From: Desulfurella amilsii
GTDB lineage: Bacteria; Campylobacterota_A; Desulfurellia; Desulfurellales; Desulfurellaceae
NCBI RefSeq assembly: GCF_002119425.1
Contig: NZ_MDSU01000011.1
Span: 62,001-126,000, forward strand
Reading direction: 5' to 3'
DNA length: 64,000 bases
Below the pieces are notes generated by a model, which was not told the DNA's origin, searched no databases, and saw nothing but the letters and a program-made list of their open reading frames with translations. Made by a program: the position numbers and the translations under genes. Below, piece after piece: positions 25,085 to 33,303 of the stretch. Positions within the stretch are counted from its first letter, which is position 1; the number at the start of each line of letters is the position of its first letter.

Positions 25085-26074
25085 TTAAATCATTTTTAGC
25101 ATTACATCTTTAAGCCTTGAGGAGTAACCAAATTCATTATCATACCATGCAAAAACCTTTACCATATCATCTATTATATGTGTCATTGTGCCGTCAAATA
25201 TGCTCGAGTGAGGGTTTCCGTTCAAGTCGTGAGATACAAGTGGCTCTTGCGTATATTCTAAGATGCCTTTTAGGTTTGTTTGGCTTGCTTTTTTAAATTT
25301 TTCGTTAACTTGTTCAATTGTTGGGACATTTTCTACATTGCAAACAAAATCAATTAAAGACACATTTGATGTAGGCACGCGAATTGAAATGCCATCTAGT
25401 TTACCATTTAACTCCGGAATTACAATGCCTATAGCCCTTGTTGCGCCTGTCGTTGTAGGGATCATATTCATAGCGGCAGCGCGCGCCCTCCTTAAATCTT
25501 TGTGCGGCAAATCTAAAATCCTCTGATCATTGGTATAGGAGTGCACGGTGGTCATAAAGCCTTTTGTAACGCCAAAGTTATCGTGCAGTACCCTGATTAC
25601 TGGCCCTATGCAGTTTGTGGTGCAGGAGGCGTTTGATACAATCTCGTTGTTTTTAAAATCAAATGAATCGCTGTTTACACCAAGCACGACTGTAGGTATG
25701 CTTTTATCTTTTGGCGGCGCACTAAGCAAAACTTTTTTTGCGCCAGCTTGAAGGTGTTTTTGCGCCAGCTCTTTTGTCAGAAAAATGCCCGTTGACTCTA
25801 ACACCACATCTATATCTAACTCTTTCCAGGTAAGTTCAGCTGGGTCTTTTTTTGCAAATACTTTTATTTTTTTACCATTTACTATAATGTTTGACTCATC
25901 AAAACCAACTTCTTTTTGAAAAATACCGTGATTGGTGTCGTATTTTAATAAGTGCGCTAATGTGCGCGTATCTGTAAGGTCATTAATAGCGACAATTTCT
26001 AAATCTTTATAATCGCTTGCAATACGAAAAAATATCCTACCGATTCTGCCGAAACCATTTATAGCTACTCTCAT
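25085..26074 (-). CDS. gap: Glyceraldehyde-3-phosphate dehydrogenase
   Basis: NAD(P)-dependent oxidation of glyceraldehyde-3-phosphate. Starts with the Rossmann motif MRVAINGFGRIGR; the catalytic Cys is in SNASCTTNC and the C-terminal WYDNEFGYSSRL is diagnostic. I placed the start at the ATG at 26074 because GGAG lies just upstream; a GTG at 26086 would add four non-conserved residues. First gene of gap-pgk-tpiA-secG. Because apgM is also in the window, most of the lower glycolytic/gluconeogenic path is local. Confidence 0.97.
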   Translation of the reverse strand: MRVAINGFGRIGRIFFRIASDYKDLEIVAINDLTDTRTLAHLLKYDTNHGIFQKEVGFDESNIIVNGKKIKVFAKKDPAELTWKELDIDVVLESTGIFLTKELAQKHLQAGAKKVLLSAPPKDKSIPTVVLGVNSDSFDFKNNEIVSNASCTTNCIGPVIRVLHDNFGVTKGFMTTVHSYTNDQRILDLPHKDLRRARAAAMNMIPTTTGATRAIGIVIPELNGKLDGISIRVPTSNVSLIDFVCNVENVPTIEQVNEKFKKASQTNLKGILEYTQEPLVSHDLNGNPHSSIFDGTMTHIIDDMVKVFAWYDNEFGYSSRLKDVMLKMI

Positions 26075-26101
26075 AAAAACCTCCACGATTTTTTTAACTT
26101 T

Positions 26102-26129
26102 AGTATATTATTAATTTATTTTTTTTCAA
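26102..26129 (-). promoter_or_regulatory. Promoter of the gap operon
   Basis: On the minus strand TTGAAA (26124-26129) - 16 bp - TATACT (26102-26107), about 28 bp before the gap start codon. Confidence 0.65.
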
Positions 26130-26271
26130 GCGTTTTTAGCAAAAATAACAAATAATTGATGTGTAGATAAAAATTTTCTTGTGCTACCCCTTGACAAAAA
26201 AGCTAAATTGTATTATTTTTAACTGTAGGTTTGAGGTTCAGAGGAAAATTATTGCAAGTTAGATTTTTTTC

Positions 26272-26300
26272 TTGACAAGTGTGAAAAAAGTTGCTAAAGT
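26272..26300 (+). promoter_or_regulatory. Promoter of the first porin
   Basis: TTGACA (26272-26277) - 17 bp - TAAAGT (26295-26300), about 43 bp before the ATG. Another TTGACA at about 26202 may be a second, upstream promoter. Confidence 0.5.
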
Positions 26301-26343
26301 TGGCATTGAATTTAAAAAAGTTTTCAGTTTTAGGAGGTTGAGT

Positions 26344-27738
26344 ATGAAAAAAAGGCTAGTCTCACTCGTAGCAGCGGCTGCTTTATTGGGCTCTGTTTCC
26401 ATAGCATCTGCTGGCACAGTTACCACGAAGGGTGATACGGACATTTCTATCAGCGGTTTTGCAGCTGAATACCTTGGTTTTGCAAACAACCAGAGCGGTT
26501 TGTTTTCAACTGCAGCATCAAACCCAGGCATGAAAAATGCAGGTGGCACAACGGGTTCCCAAACAAACTTCAGCTCTACGGCTAATGTTACAAGGCTAAG
26601 ACTTAACTTGGACAACAAGGTAGAAGGTATAACGGGCGAAGTAAGTGCTGATTTTAGGGGAACTTCAGGCGGTGGTAACGATGGTGCAACCAGCACATTT
26701 AGGCTAAGACAGGCGTGGTTTATGAAGTCATTCTGCCAGGAAGGCTGCAATTACACGCCGTGGTTGTTAATAGGCCAGACCAATACACTGGGTATGGCAG
26801 GCACTTATTCTTTCTTGGGTCTTCCTATCGGTGGTGTAGCAGGTTCTGCTTCAACAGCCCCAACGCGTGTGCCTCAAGTAGCTTTTGGCGTAAAGTTTGA
26901 TTTGGGCAGTGTGAAACTAAACCCAGAAATAGCCGTAATGGATCTGCAGCAGTTAGCGAATAATTATGGCGGTTTAGTAAATAGTTATCAAGGTCTTTAT
27001 CAATATTTAGTAAATGGTAGCAGCGGTGTAGTAAATCCCCAAAGTTTGAATATTAACCCCTCTATTATCGGTATGCGCACAAATATGCCGGGCTTTGGCA
27101 TAAAGGTTCCTATTGAGTTCAACACAGGATTGGGCGCGCCGGCATCTTTTTATGCAGACGCACAAATGCAAACGATGAAGGTTAATTATGTGAATGGGTT
27201 AACATCAAATTTGAGTACTGACAACAACAAAACCAGCTGGATGGCGGGTGCTGGATTATCTTTGCCTATCTACTTTGTAACACTTAAAGGTGATGTAGCG
27301 TACTTAAGAGGCTTTACAAATATGAGCTATATTTTTGGCGATACAGTAGGAAGCAGTGAGTCGTCTGCCACACCGCCTTCTTATTGGGTAAATGGCAATG
27401 GGAGCCTGGAGCAGACACATGCTACACAGTGGGATGCAGAAGCACAGATTGATTTTAATAAACTTGCGCAAGTGCCATTTACATTATCAGGTGGTTATTC
27501 CCAGGTAGTATTTAGCAATTTACCATCTCTTTACAACGTAAGCGGTTCAGAATGGTCTTACTTTGCTACTGCTCCAGTCAGAAAAGCTGCAACAATATTT
27601 GCAAATGTTTCTTACAATATGACAAAATCTACTATGTTGGGCATTGAGTACGATAGAAACAGGACAAATTATGTAGTTGATCCGGGCACCACTTACAGCT
27701 CAAATGCTGTATATTTAGTAGGTGTACATAACTTTTAA
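26344..27738 (+). CDS. Outer-membrane porin (first of tandem pair)
   Basis: Probable beta-barrel porin for passive uptake of small solutes across the outer membrane. Signal peptide MKKRLVSLVAAAALLGSVSIASA (23 residues, A-S-A cleavage). The mature part alternates hydrophobic strands and Gly/Asn/Ser-rich loops (VTRLRLNLDNKVEGITGEVSAD, FRLRQAWFM) and ends in an aromatic terminal strand, VYLVGVHNF, as BAM substrates do. 464 residues. The start at 26344 is fixed by AGGAGG and the signal peptide; an earlier in-frame start would bury the signal. The next gene is a paralogue. Confidence 0.88.
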   Translation: MKKRLVSLVAAAALLGSVSIASAGTVTTKGDTDISISGFAAEYLGFANNQSGLFSTAASNPGMKNAGGTTGSQTNFSSTANVTRLRLNLDNKVEGITGEVSADFRGTSGGGNDGATSTFRLRQAWFMKSFCQEGCNYTPWLLIGQTNTLGMAGTYSFLGLPIGGVAGSASTAPTRVPQVAFGVKFDLGSVKLNPEIAVMDLQQLANNYGGLVNSYQGLYQYLVNGSSGVVNPQSLNINPSIIGMRTNMPGFGIKVPIEFNTGLGAPASFYADAQMQTMKVNYVNGLTSNLSTDNNKTSWMAGAGLSLPIYFVTLKGDVAYLRGFTNMSYIFGDTVGSSESSATPPSYWVNGNGSLEQTHATQWDAEAQIDFNKLAQVPFTLSGGYSQVVFSNLPSLYNVSGSEWSYFATAPVRKAATIFANVSYNMTKSTMLGIEYDRNRTNYVVDPGTTYSSNAVYLVGVHNF

Positions 27739-27765
27739 TTAGATTTATTTACGCGTTAAAACTTT

Positions 27766-27800
27766 AACTTAAGAGGCTCTAAGCGAGCCTCTTAAGTTTT
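27766..27800 (+). terminator. Terminator after the first porin
   Basis: A 13-bp perfect stem (AACTTAAGAGGCT / AGCCTCTTAAGTT) with a 7-nt loop and trailing T residues, 27 bp after the stop. It separates the two porin genes into individual transcription units. Confidence 0.85.
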
Positions 27801-27953
27801 ACTCTAATATTTTTCCCGTACTTTAAAGTATAATTGTATATTATTTCAAAAAAATCCTGTTTTTATTAAATTAACTATTATAGCAGTCTTTTTTATTAAT
27901 TTTTATTAATTCTGCATAATTAAATAAATGGTTAAATAATATTTAAAATACTC

Positions 27954-27982
27954 TTGACAAATTTACTAAGATTTGTTATTGT
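27954..27982 (+). promoter_or_regulatory. Promoter of the second porin
   Basis: TTGACA (27954-27959) - 17 bp - TATTGT (27977-27982), about 40 bp before the ATG. The 150 bp upstream of it are very AT-rich with repeated TTTTATTAA words and no other recognisable element. Confidence 0.6.
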
Positions 27983-28023
27983 AAAATGGGAAGAGTAAAA
28001 AATAATTTTTTGGGGGTTTAGGT

Positions 28024-29340
28024 ATGAGGAAAAGACTCATTTCGCTTTTTGCAGCAGTTGCTTTATTGGGCTCTGTTTCCATAGCATCAGCTGGCACGGT
28101 TACTACCGGTAGCGACACAAACATTACACTTGGCGGTTTTGTAAATGAGTATTTTATTTGGGGCAATAATCAGGGCGGGGGATTTTTATCACCGTTTGCA
28201 ACAAATGCCAATGGCCCAACATTTACAAAATCTGGAGGTTTTACAAAGCCACCATCGGCGCAGACCAACTTTAACTCTACAGCAATGTGGACTCGCTTAA
28301 ATTTTGCTTTTGAAAACAAAACAGAAGGCGTTAGTGGTCTAATCGACGGTGACTTTTTGGCAGGTAATGGTGGGTTAGGTGGTTCTTCATCCGTATTTAG
28401 GCTAAGAGATGCTTACTTTAAGAAAACTTTTGCTGCAAGCAGTACTTTTCAGCCTTATGTTTTAATCGGCCAGACTTGGGCTTTGGACACTTACAATGAG
28501 TATAGTCTAAATAATGTATCTGGCACAGCAGGAGCCGTCGGAGGATTTGACAGGCCTAGAGTACCACAGGTTACATTCGGTGCAAATATGGATTTTGGTA
28601 GTATCAAAATTAATCCTCAAATAGGTTTTGAAGACTTAATATCCGGCGTTCAAGAATCTGCAAATGATGGATATGAAGCGTATGGTTTGAATTATCAGAA
28701 TGTAACAAGCAATGGAATTACGGTGCGAACTCAAATGCCTGGTATTGGCTTAAATATACCTATTACATTTAATACTGGTTTTGGCTCACCTGCTACTTTT
28801 TATGTTAATGCTGAGATGCAGCCCGTTAAAGTAACGAGCGGCAATGCAAATATTAATAGTGAATCCAAGACAAGCTGGCGTGTAGGTACTGGTTTAGAAT
28901 TACCAATATACGCAGTATCTTTGCTTGGTAACGTGTCTTATTCTAGAGGTTTTGCATTTTACAACTCATTTGTAGCCGGCAACAATCCAATTCCTGCATC
29001 TTATTGGGTTGACCAAAATAATAGTTTACAGACTACAAATGCTACACAATGGGACATAGAGGCAAAACTGGACTTTAACAAACTAGCACAATTACCATTT
29101 GCTATAGCTGGCGGCTATTCACAACAAGTATTTAGTAATTATAATAATGTTACTAATAACACTTTGGGACTTGCTACTTCAAATAAAGCTTCAACAATTT
29201 TTGCAAATGTTACTTATAATATGACAAAATCTATTATGCTGGGTCTTGAATATGATAGAAATAAAACATACTACGCAAATGACCCAAATACTTCTTACAA
29301 TGCAAATGTATTGTACCTTATGGGACAGTATAGTTTCTAA
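28024..29340 (+). CDS. Outer-membrane porin (second of tandem pair)
   Basis: Paralogue of the preceding porin, 438 residues. Signal peptide MRKRLISLFAAVALLGSVSIASA shares 30 identical bases with the first gene (28059-28088 against 26379-26408), while the loops differ freely. Matching strands include WTRLNFAFENKTEGVSGLIDGD, FRLRDAYFKK, VPQVTFGANMDFGSIKINPQI and ATIFANVTYNMTKS-like repeats; the final strand is VLYLMGQYSF. It has its own promoter and terminator, so the two could be expressed under different conditions. Which solutes pass cannot be judged. Confidence 0.88.
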   Translation: MRKRLISLFAAVALLGSVSIASAGTVTTGSDTNITLGGFVNEYFIWGNNQGGGFLSPFATNANGPTFTKSGGFTKPPSAQTNFNSTAMWTRLNFAFENKTEGVSGLIDGDFLAGNGGLGGSSSVFRLRDAYFKKTFAASSTFQPYVLIGQTWALDTYNEYSLNNVSGTAGAVGGFDRPRVPQVTFGANMDFGSIKINPQIGFEDLISGVQESANDGYEAYGLNYQNVTSNGITVRTQMPGIGLNIPITFNTGFGSPATFYVNAEMQPVKVTSGNANINSESKTSWRVGTGLELPIYAVSLLGNVSYSRGFAFYNSFVAGNNPIPASYWVDQNNSLQTTNATQWDIEAKLDFNKLAQLPFAIAGGYSQQVFSNYNNVTNNTLGLATSNKASTIFANVTYNMTKSIMLGLEYDRNKTYYANDPNTSYNANVLYLMGQYSF

Positions 29341-29363
29341 TACTAGTTTTATTTGCTCCTTTG

Positions 29364-29390
29364 CCCTCCCTTATTTTGGGAGGGTTTTTA
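29364..29390 (+). terminator. Terminator after the second porin
   Basis: A 7-bp GC-rich stem (CCCTCCC / GGGAGGG), 7-nt loop and a TTTTT tract, 24 bp after the stop. Confidence 0.85.
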
Positions 29391-29501
29391 TGCTTTTTTA
29401 ATAGATAAATTGTATAGGCTGATAATAAGAAGATTCAGTAACAAAGTTTTCTTTGTAGGCACGTACAAATTTTAGACAAACCTTTTTTTCATATTTACCC
29501 T

Positions 29502-29525
29502 AGCCACCTGCTTAAAGTGGTGGCT
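29502..29525. terminator. Hairpin with terminator character, upstream transcript unclear
   Basis: A 7-bp stem (AGCCACC / GGTGGCT) with a 10-nt loop followed on the plus strand by TTTTACTATTTT. The porin transcript already ends at about 29390, so this either stops read-through, ends a short RNA from 29391-29500, or serves the convergent small gene. I see no other element in that interval. Confidence 0.4.
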
Positions 29526-29542
29526 TTTACTATTTTAGAAAC

Positions 29543-29803
29543 CTAAACTTTTATGTCTATGTGTTTTTGTTTGTTTTTAGAGTTATCTTGTGGTTTTTCT
29601 TTTTTAGATAGGTGTTCGTGGATGTTTGGATTTTCACTAGATTGTGCACTTTCTACTTTGGTGTTTGCTTCTTCTTGCTCTTTTTTTTGCGCAATGCGCT
29701 TAATGCTGTCTGCTTGAGCGACTTGGACGAGTAAGTTATTGTTTACATTTGACTGAGCGTAAGAATTTAATATTACACTTTGCATGTCGATGGGGCCAAC
29801 CAT
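29543..29803 (-). CDS. Small hydrophilic protein of unknown function
   Basis: An 86-residue protein with no domain I can name. It starts MVGPIDMQSVILNSYAQ, a start I associate with small conserved proteins in other anaerobic Proteobacteria-like genomes, then becomes highly charged and Gln/Asn/Lys-rich (IAQKKEQEEANTKVESAQ, HLSKKEKPQDNSKNKQKH), predicted mostly disordered or coiled. No signal peptide or membrane segment. AAAGGAG precedes the ATG. The role is unknown. Confidence 0.65.
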   Translation of the reverse strand: MVGPIDMQSVILNSYAQSNVNNNLLVQVAQADSIKRIAQKKEQEEANTKVESAQSSENPNIHEHLSKKEKPQDNSKNKQKHIDIKV

Positions 29804-29925
29804 AGCACGCTCCTTTAAAAAAAGGAAAAAGGTTTACTTTTTAAAATGACGCTTTTTTACAAAACGCCCCTTCCAAAAGCATAATGCTTTTTATAAGACG
29901 CAAACTGTTGCTGAAGTGTAATAAT

Positions 29926-31065
29926 TTAACTGCTAAAAAACAGTTTGCCAAACTCTTGGCCGCCTTCCAAAAATAAACCGTCTTTGCCCATTGATTCACA
30001 GTACTCTTTAGTACCTTTTTCTCCTCTCCATACAGCAAACGGTACAGGATCGCTTGTGTGAGTTTTTAGGCTTATGGGTGTTGGGTGGTCTGGCAAGCAT
30101 GCAATCTTTAACTCAAACTCATCTGCCATATCAAGCGCAGGACTTACAATTTTTTTATCAAATAGCTCAATAGCTTTTATTTTTAAGTCCAAATCGCCCA
30201 TATGTCCTGCCTCATCTGGTGCTTCTATATGCACATAAGCAAAACCCATTAATTTAAGCGCTTCATACGCAGCATTTATTTTGCCTTCGTAGTTTGTGTC
30301 AATAAAACCTGTTGCGCCTTCAACGCAAGGTGTAGATAACCCCAGCAATTTAGCTATACCTTTCATCAAATCTACTGCGCTTATTACTGCCCCTTCAATA
30401 CCGTAGACTTCTTTATAGGAAGGCGCTTTTGGCGCTTTGCCCTCACCCCACAGCCAAATTGCATTTGCTTTTGTAGTATTTATCGGATTTTTTAGAATTT
30501 CTTTAACCATTTGCATAATTTTTATGAGCTCGTCTTTGGCTTTGTCTTTGGGTAAATATGCTTGAATGTTTTTGTCTGTAATATCGTGAGGTGGTGTAGT
30601 GGAATCTGTTTTACCATTTTTCCATATCATAAGGTTTCTGTAGCTAACACCTGCAAAAAATTTAATATTGTCTAGTTTTAGCTGTTCATTTAGCAAGTCA
30701 ATGAGTTTTTTTGCATCATTTGAGTCTATATGTGATGCACTAAAGTCTTTCATAATATCATTTTCTATGGTTACAAAGTTACACCTGTATGCTACATCAT
30801 CTTTATCCAGTAAAATGTCTTTTGCAAGCGCTTCTATTGGAGCTCTTCCGGTGTAGATTTCTTTGGGGTTATAGCCAATTGTACTTAAATTTGCCACATC
30901 AGAGCCAGGCGGCATACCATCTGGCACGGTTTTAAATAAACCCGCCATACCGCTTGCAAGTCTATCCATGTTTGGCGTATTTGCATATTCAAGGGGCGTT
31001 TTATTGCCCAGTTCTTTTATTTTGTAGTCTGCCATACCATCGCCTAATAATATTAAATACTTCAT
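29926..31065 (-). CDS. apgM: Cofactor-independent phosphoglycerate mutase, archaeal type
   Basis: Interconverts 2- and 3-phosphoglycerate without 2,3-bisphosphoglycerate; alkaline-phosphatase superfamily with two metal ions. The 379-residue protein has the N-terminal metal site LLGDGMADYK, the phosphoserine nucleophile in PPGSDVANLSTIGYNP, and C-terminal IEAPDEAGHMGDLDLK and LPDHPTPISLKTHTSDPVPF. This is the ApgM form of archaea and some deep-branching bacteria, not GpmI. It lies 4 bp downstream of yjbQ in one transcription unit. Confidence 0.94.
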   Translation of the reverse strand: MKYLILLGDGMADYKIKELGNKTPLEYANTPNMDRLASGMAGLFKTVPDGMPPGSDVANLSTIGYNPKEIYTGRAPIEALAKDILLDKDDVAYRCNFVTIENDIMKDFSASHIDSNDAKKLIDLLNEQLKLDNIKFFAGVSYRNLMIWKNGKTDSTTPPHDITDKNIQAYLPKDKAKDELIKIMQMVKEILKNPINTTKANAIWLWGEGKAPKAPSYKEVYGIEGAVISAVDLMKGIAKLLGLSTPCVEGATGFIDTNYEGKINAAYEALKLMGFAYVHIEAPDEAGHMGDLDLKIKAIELFDKKIVSPALDMADEFELKIACLPDHPTPISLKTHTSDPVPFAVWRGEKGTKEYCESMGKDGLFLEGGQEFGKLFFSS

Positions 31066-31069
31066 AATT

Positions 31070-31459
31070 TTAACCTTCTATAAATTTTATATATACGCTT
31101 CTTGTGCGGGGACCGTCAAATTCTACAAAAAAAATTTTTTGCCAAGTGCCAAGCAAAAGGCTGCCATTTTCTACAATTACTTCCGTAGATGTGCCAATCA
31201 GGCTCGATACAATATGCGCATCTGAGTTGCCTTCAATATGGAGAAAGTCTGCGTTTTTTGGAATGAATTTTTGTAAGTAGTTAATTATGTCTAGACTTAC
31301 ATCTTTATCTGCCCCTTCATTTATTGTGATGCCAGCTGTTGTATGCGGCACAAATATTAAGCATATGCCGCTTTTTTTGGGCAATACTGCTTGGATTTTG
31401 TCTGTTATGTTTAATAGACATTTATGACAATTAGTCTGGATATTAATTTTTCCTATCAT
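31070..31459 (-). CDS. yjbQ: YjbQ/UPF0047 family protein
   Basis: A 129-residue protein of the UPF0047 (YjbQ) family, trimeric single-domain proteins reported to have thiamine-phosphate synthase side activity. The signature is clear: ICLIFVPHTTAGITINEGAD, the HIEGNSDAHIVSSLIG segment and GTWQKIFFVEFDGPRTRSV at the C-terminus. No ribosome site precedes the ATG, and a promoter -10 ends 6 bp upstream, so the yjbQ-apgM transcript may be leaderless. The true cellular substrate is uncertain. Confidence 0.92.
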   Translation of the reverse strand: MIGKINIQTNCHKCLLNITDKIQAVLPKKSGICLIFVPHTTAGITINEGADKDVSLDIINYLQKFIPKNADFLHIEGNSDAHIVSSLIGTSTEVIVENGSLLLGTWQKIFFVEFDGPRTRSVYIKFIEG

Positions 31460-31465
31460 ATATTA

Positions 31466-31494
31466 ATACTAATCGTTTTGCGTCAAAAAGTCAA
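31466..31494 (-). promoter_or_regulatory. Promoter of yjbQ-apgM, apparently leaderless
   Basis: On the minus strand TTGACT (31489-31494) - 17 bp - TAGTAT (31466-31471). Only six bases separate the -10 from the ATG, so the start codon would coincide with the transcription start. Confidence 0.55.
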
Positions 31495-31500
31495 TGCTTT

Positions 31501-31716
31501 TTAGGTATACAGCTTAAAAAACTTGGCTTTTAGAGCTAGTAGAAACAAAATTTGTTTTACATAGAGTAATTTTGTCTCAATTAATATTTTTTTGATATTG
31601 TTTAGGTGCGTTAGACCATTGTTTTTAATTGTAGTGTCTATTGCAAGAATATCCTTTTTTATATCAAACTTTTTAAGAAGAAAAGATTCAACGTGTTTTT
31701 CAAATTCTTCTCTCAT
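31501..31716 (-). CDS. Small protein of unknown function
   Basis: A 71-residue open frame, weakly supported. The N-terminal half is charged (MREEFEKHVESFLLKKFDIKKD) and the C-terminal half hydrophobic (LLYVKQILFLLALKAKFF), which could be one membrane helix or an amphipathic segment. No ribosome site; TATAGT/TATTAT elements lie 4-9 bp before the ATG, so a leaderless transcript is conceivable. No family recognised. Confidence 0.4.
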   Translation of the reverse strand: MREEFEKHVESFLLKKFDIKKDILAIDTTIKNNGLTHLNNIKKILIETKLLYVKQILFLLALKAKFFKLYT

Positions 31717-31789
31717 GCAAATAATACTATAAATTAAAATTTACGCATATGTGACTTATAAATAAAATTTTGTTTAGAAAGCAACACAC

Positions 31790-31817
31790 TTGACAAGTTT
31801 TAAAATATGGTTATATT
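31790..31817 (+). promoter_or_regulatory. Promoter of the FmdE-TauE unit
   Basis: TTGACA (31790-31795) - 16 bp - TATATT (31812-31817), 32 bp before the ATG, with an AGGAGG ribosome site between. Confidence 0.7.
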
Positions 31818-31849
31818 ACTATAACAAAACAAATGTTTAGGAGGTTCTA

Positions 31850-32497
31850 ATGAGTGATTTTGTAAAATTAGTAGATCAGCTAGACCTAGAAGAGGAAAGG
31901 GCACAGCTTCTTATTAGTAGTTTAGTGATTCACGGTCATGTGTGTGGTGGTATGCCGCTTGGTTTTATTGCAGGTGAAGCTGCACTAAAAGCTCTAGGTA
32001 CAAAAAGAGAGCAAAATATGGATAAGTTTGCAATACTTGAGTCTGGCGATAACCATGCGGCAGGCTGTTTTGCAGATGGCGTGCAGTTTGCAACAGGCTG
32101 CACATTTGGGAAAGGCCTTATGGAAAAAACAAAAAAAGGCAAATTTGCTTTATTGCTTGTTGATAAAATTACAAAAAAAGCTGTTCATGTGCGTCTAAAA
32201 AACGAAGTTATGAAGGCAGCTTTTAACTCTCCATTTATTACAGAATTCAGAAAAAAAGGCATAAAGCCGTCTAATATACCGCAAGATATTGCTTTTGAGA
32301 TGCTTAAAAAACCTTTTAATACGCCAGTTGATCAGCTGGTTGAAATTGAAGGCCCATTTGACTATGAGTTTTCTGAGCCACCTGCAGCATTTAATCTCGT
32401 GGAGTGCGAAGTATGTGGAGAGCTTTGTGCCGAAAACTATGTAAGACTTGAAAACTCTAAAAAGGTTTGCCTTGACTGCTTTGTTTACGCAAAGTGA
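31850..32497 (+). CDS. FmdE family protein with C-terminal zinc ribbon
   Basis: A 215-residue member of the FmdE family, named for a gene of the molybdenum formylmethanofuran dehydrogenase operon but found in many anaerobes without that enzyme. VIHGHVCGGMPLGFIAGEAALKAL carries the conserved His/Cys pair, followed by ESGDNHAAGCFADGVQFATGCTFGKG. The last ~35 residues add a zinc ribbon (CEVCGELC ... CLDC). Metal or cluster binding is likely from these motifs; the biochemical role is not established. It is followed 7 bp later by a TauE/SafE transporter. Confidence 0.87.
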   Translation: MSDFVKLVDQLDLEEERAQLLISSLVIHGHVCGGMPLGFIAGEAALKALGTKREQNMDKFAILESGDNHAAGCFADGVQFATGCTFGKGLMEKTKKGKFALLLVDKITKKAVHVRLKNEVMKAAFNSPFITEFRKKGIKPSNIPQDIAFEMLKKPFNTPVDQLVEIEGPFDYEFSEPPAAFNLVECEVCGELCAENYVRLENSKKVCLDCFVYAK

Positions 32498-32504
32498 GAC
32501 TTAA

Positions 32505-33287
32505 ATGCTTACGCTCATATTAGGCCCTTTGCTAATTTTTGTGTTTACAATATTTCTAACTGTAGCGGGACTTGGGGCTGCATTTATTGTTATACCTACA
32601 CTATATTATCTTGGCGTTGCCTTAAAGGAAGCTATGGCTATAGGTTTGCTCCTTAATGCTGTAAGTATGAGTTTTGCAAGCATAGGCTACATAAGAAGTC
32701 GCCTTGTGAATTTTAAAGCGGCCATTCCCATAATAGTTTTTGGCATCGTTTTTTCACCTATTGGAGCATACAGCACGAAGTATTTTTCAAAAGAGTTGCT
32801 TCTTGCATTTTTTGTGCTGTTTTTGATTTTCGCTGGCACAATGATGCTGTTTTATAAGCCAAAGCAAACTAGGCAAAAAAAGATTAATGAGTGGACAATA
32901 GGAAGTGTTTTAGGTGTTGGCGCTGGCTATCTTGGAGGCTTGTTAGGCGTTGGAGGGGGTAACTTTATAGTGCCTGGGCTTGTATGGAGTGGCTTTAACC
33001 CAAAAAATGCCTCTGGCACAACCGCCTTTATCGTTATTTTTTTATCATTTGCTGGGTTTTTGGGACATATTGCTATAGGCAAAATTGACATTGTGCTTTT
33101 GAGTTTATGTATAGCTGCTTCAATTGTTGGTGCTTTGGTGGGCTCTTGGGCAATGACTACAAAACTTAGCGCAAATCAGGTAAAAAAGATTATAGCCATT
33201 GTTTTATATGTAGTAGCGCTAAAAATGCTTTGGAGTTTAATTATGTATTTAGTAGCAACAAAAATGCTTTGGGGTTTAATTAAATAA
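32505..33287 (+). CDS. TauE/SafE family sulfite/anion exporter
   Basis: Inner-membrane transporter of the TauE/SafE (DUF81) family, linked in other organisms to export of sulfite, sulfoacetate or related anions. The 260 residues form about eight helices in two repeats, with the family motifs FLTVAGLGAAFIVIPTLYYLGV and YLGGLLGVGGGNFIVPGLVWSGFNPKNASGTTA split across the halves. The C-terminal tail is a 13-residue in-frame duplication (VVALKMLWSLIMY / LVATKMLWGLIK). In a sulfur-metabolising cell, sulfur anion export would fit (inference). Confidence 0.88.
   Translation: MLTLILGPLLIFVFTIFLTVAGLGAAFIVIPTLYYLGVALKEAMAIGLLLNAVSMSFASIGYIRSRLVNFKAAIPIIVFGIVFSPIGAYSTKYFSKELLLAFFVLFLIFAGTMMLFYKPKQTRQKKINEWTIGSVLGVGAGYLGGLLGVGGGNFIVPGLVWSGFNPKNASGTTAFIVIFLSFAGFLGHIAIGKIDIVLLSLCIAASIVGALVGSWAMTTKLSANQVKKIIAIVLYVVALKMLWSLIMYLVATKMLWGLIK
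33211..33283 (+). repeat. 39-bp tandem direct repeat at the end of the TauE-like gene
   Basis: TAGTAGC...AAAAATGCTTTGG(A/G)GTTTAATTA occurs at 33211 and again at 33250, period 39 bp (13 codons), so the reading frame is kept. The copies differ at only a few bases, which suggests a recent duplication. Confidence 0.8.
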
Positions 33288-33303
33288 AAACTCTAAAAAA
33301 GGC

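Noticed and set aside
26272-26343. Earlier in-frame start for the first porin
   Set aside because: It would place 24 residues before a complete Sec signal peptide, and AGGAGG sits just upstream of the ATG at 26344.
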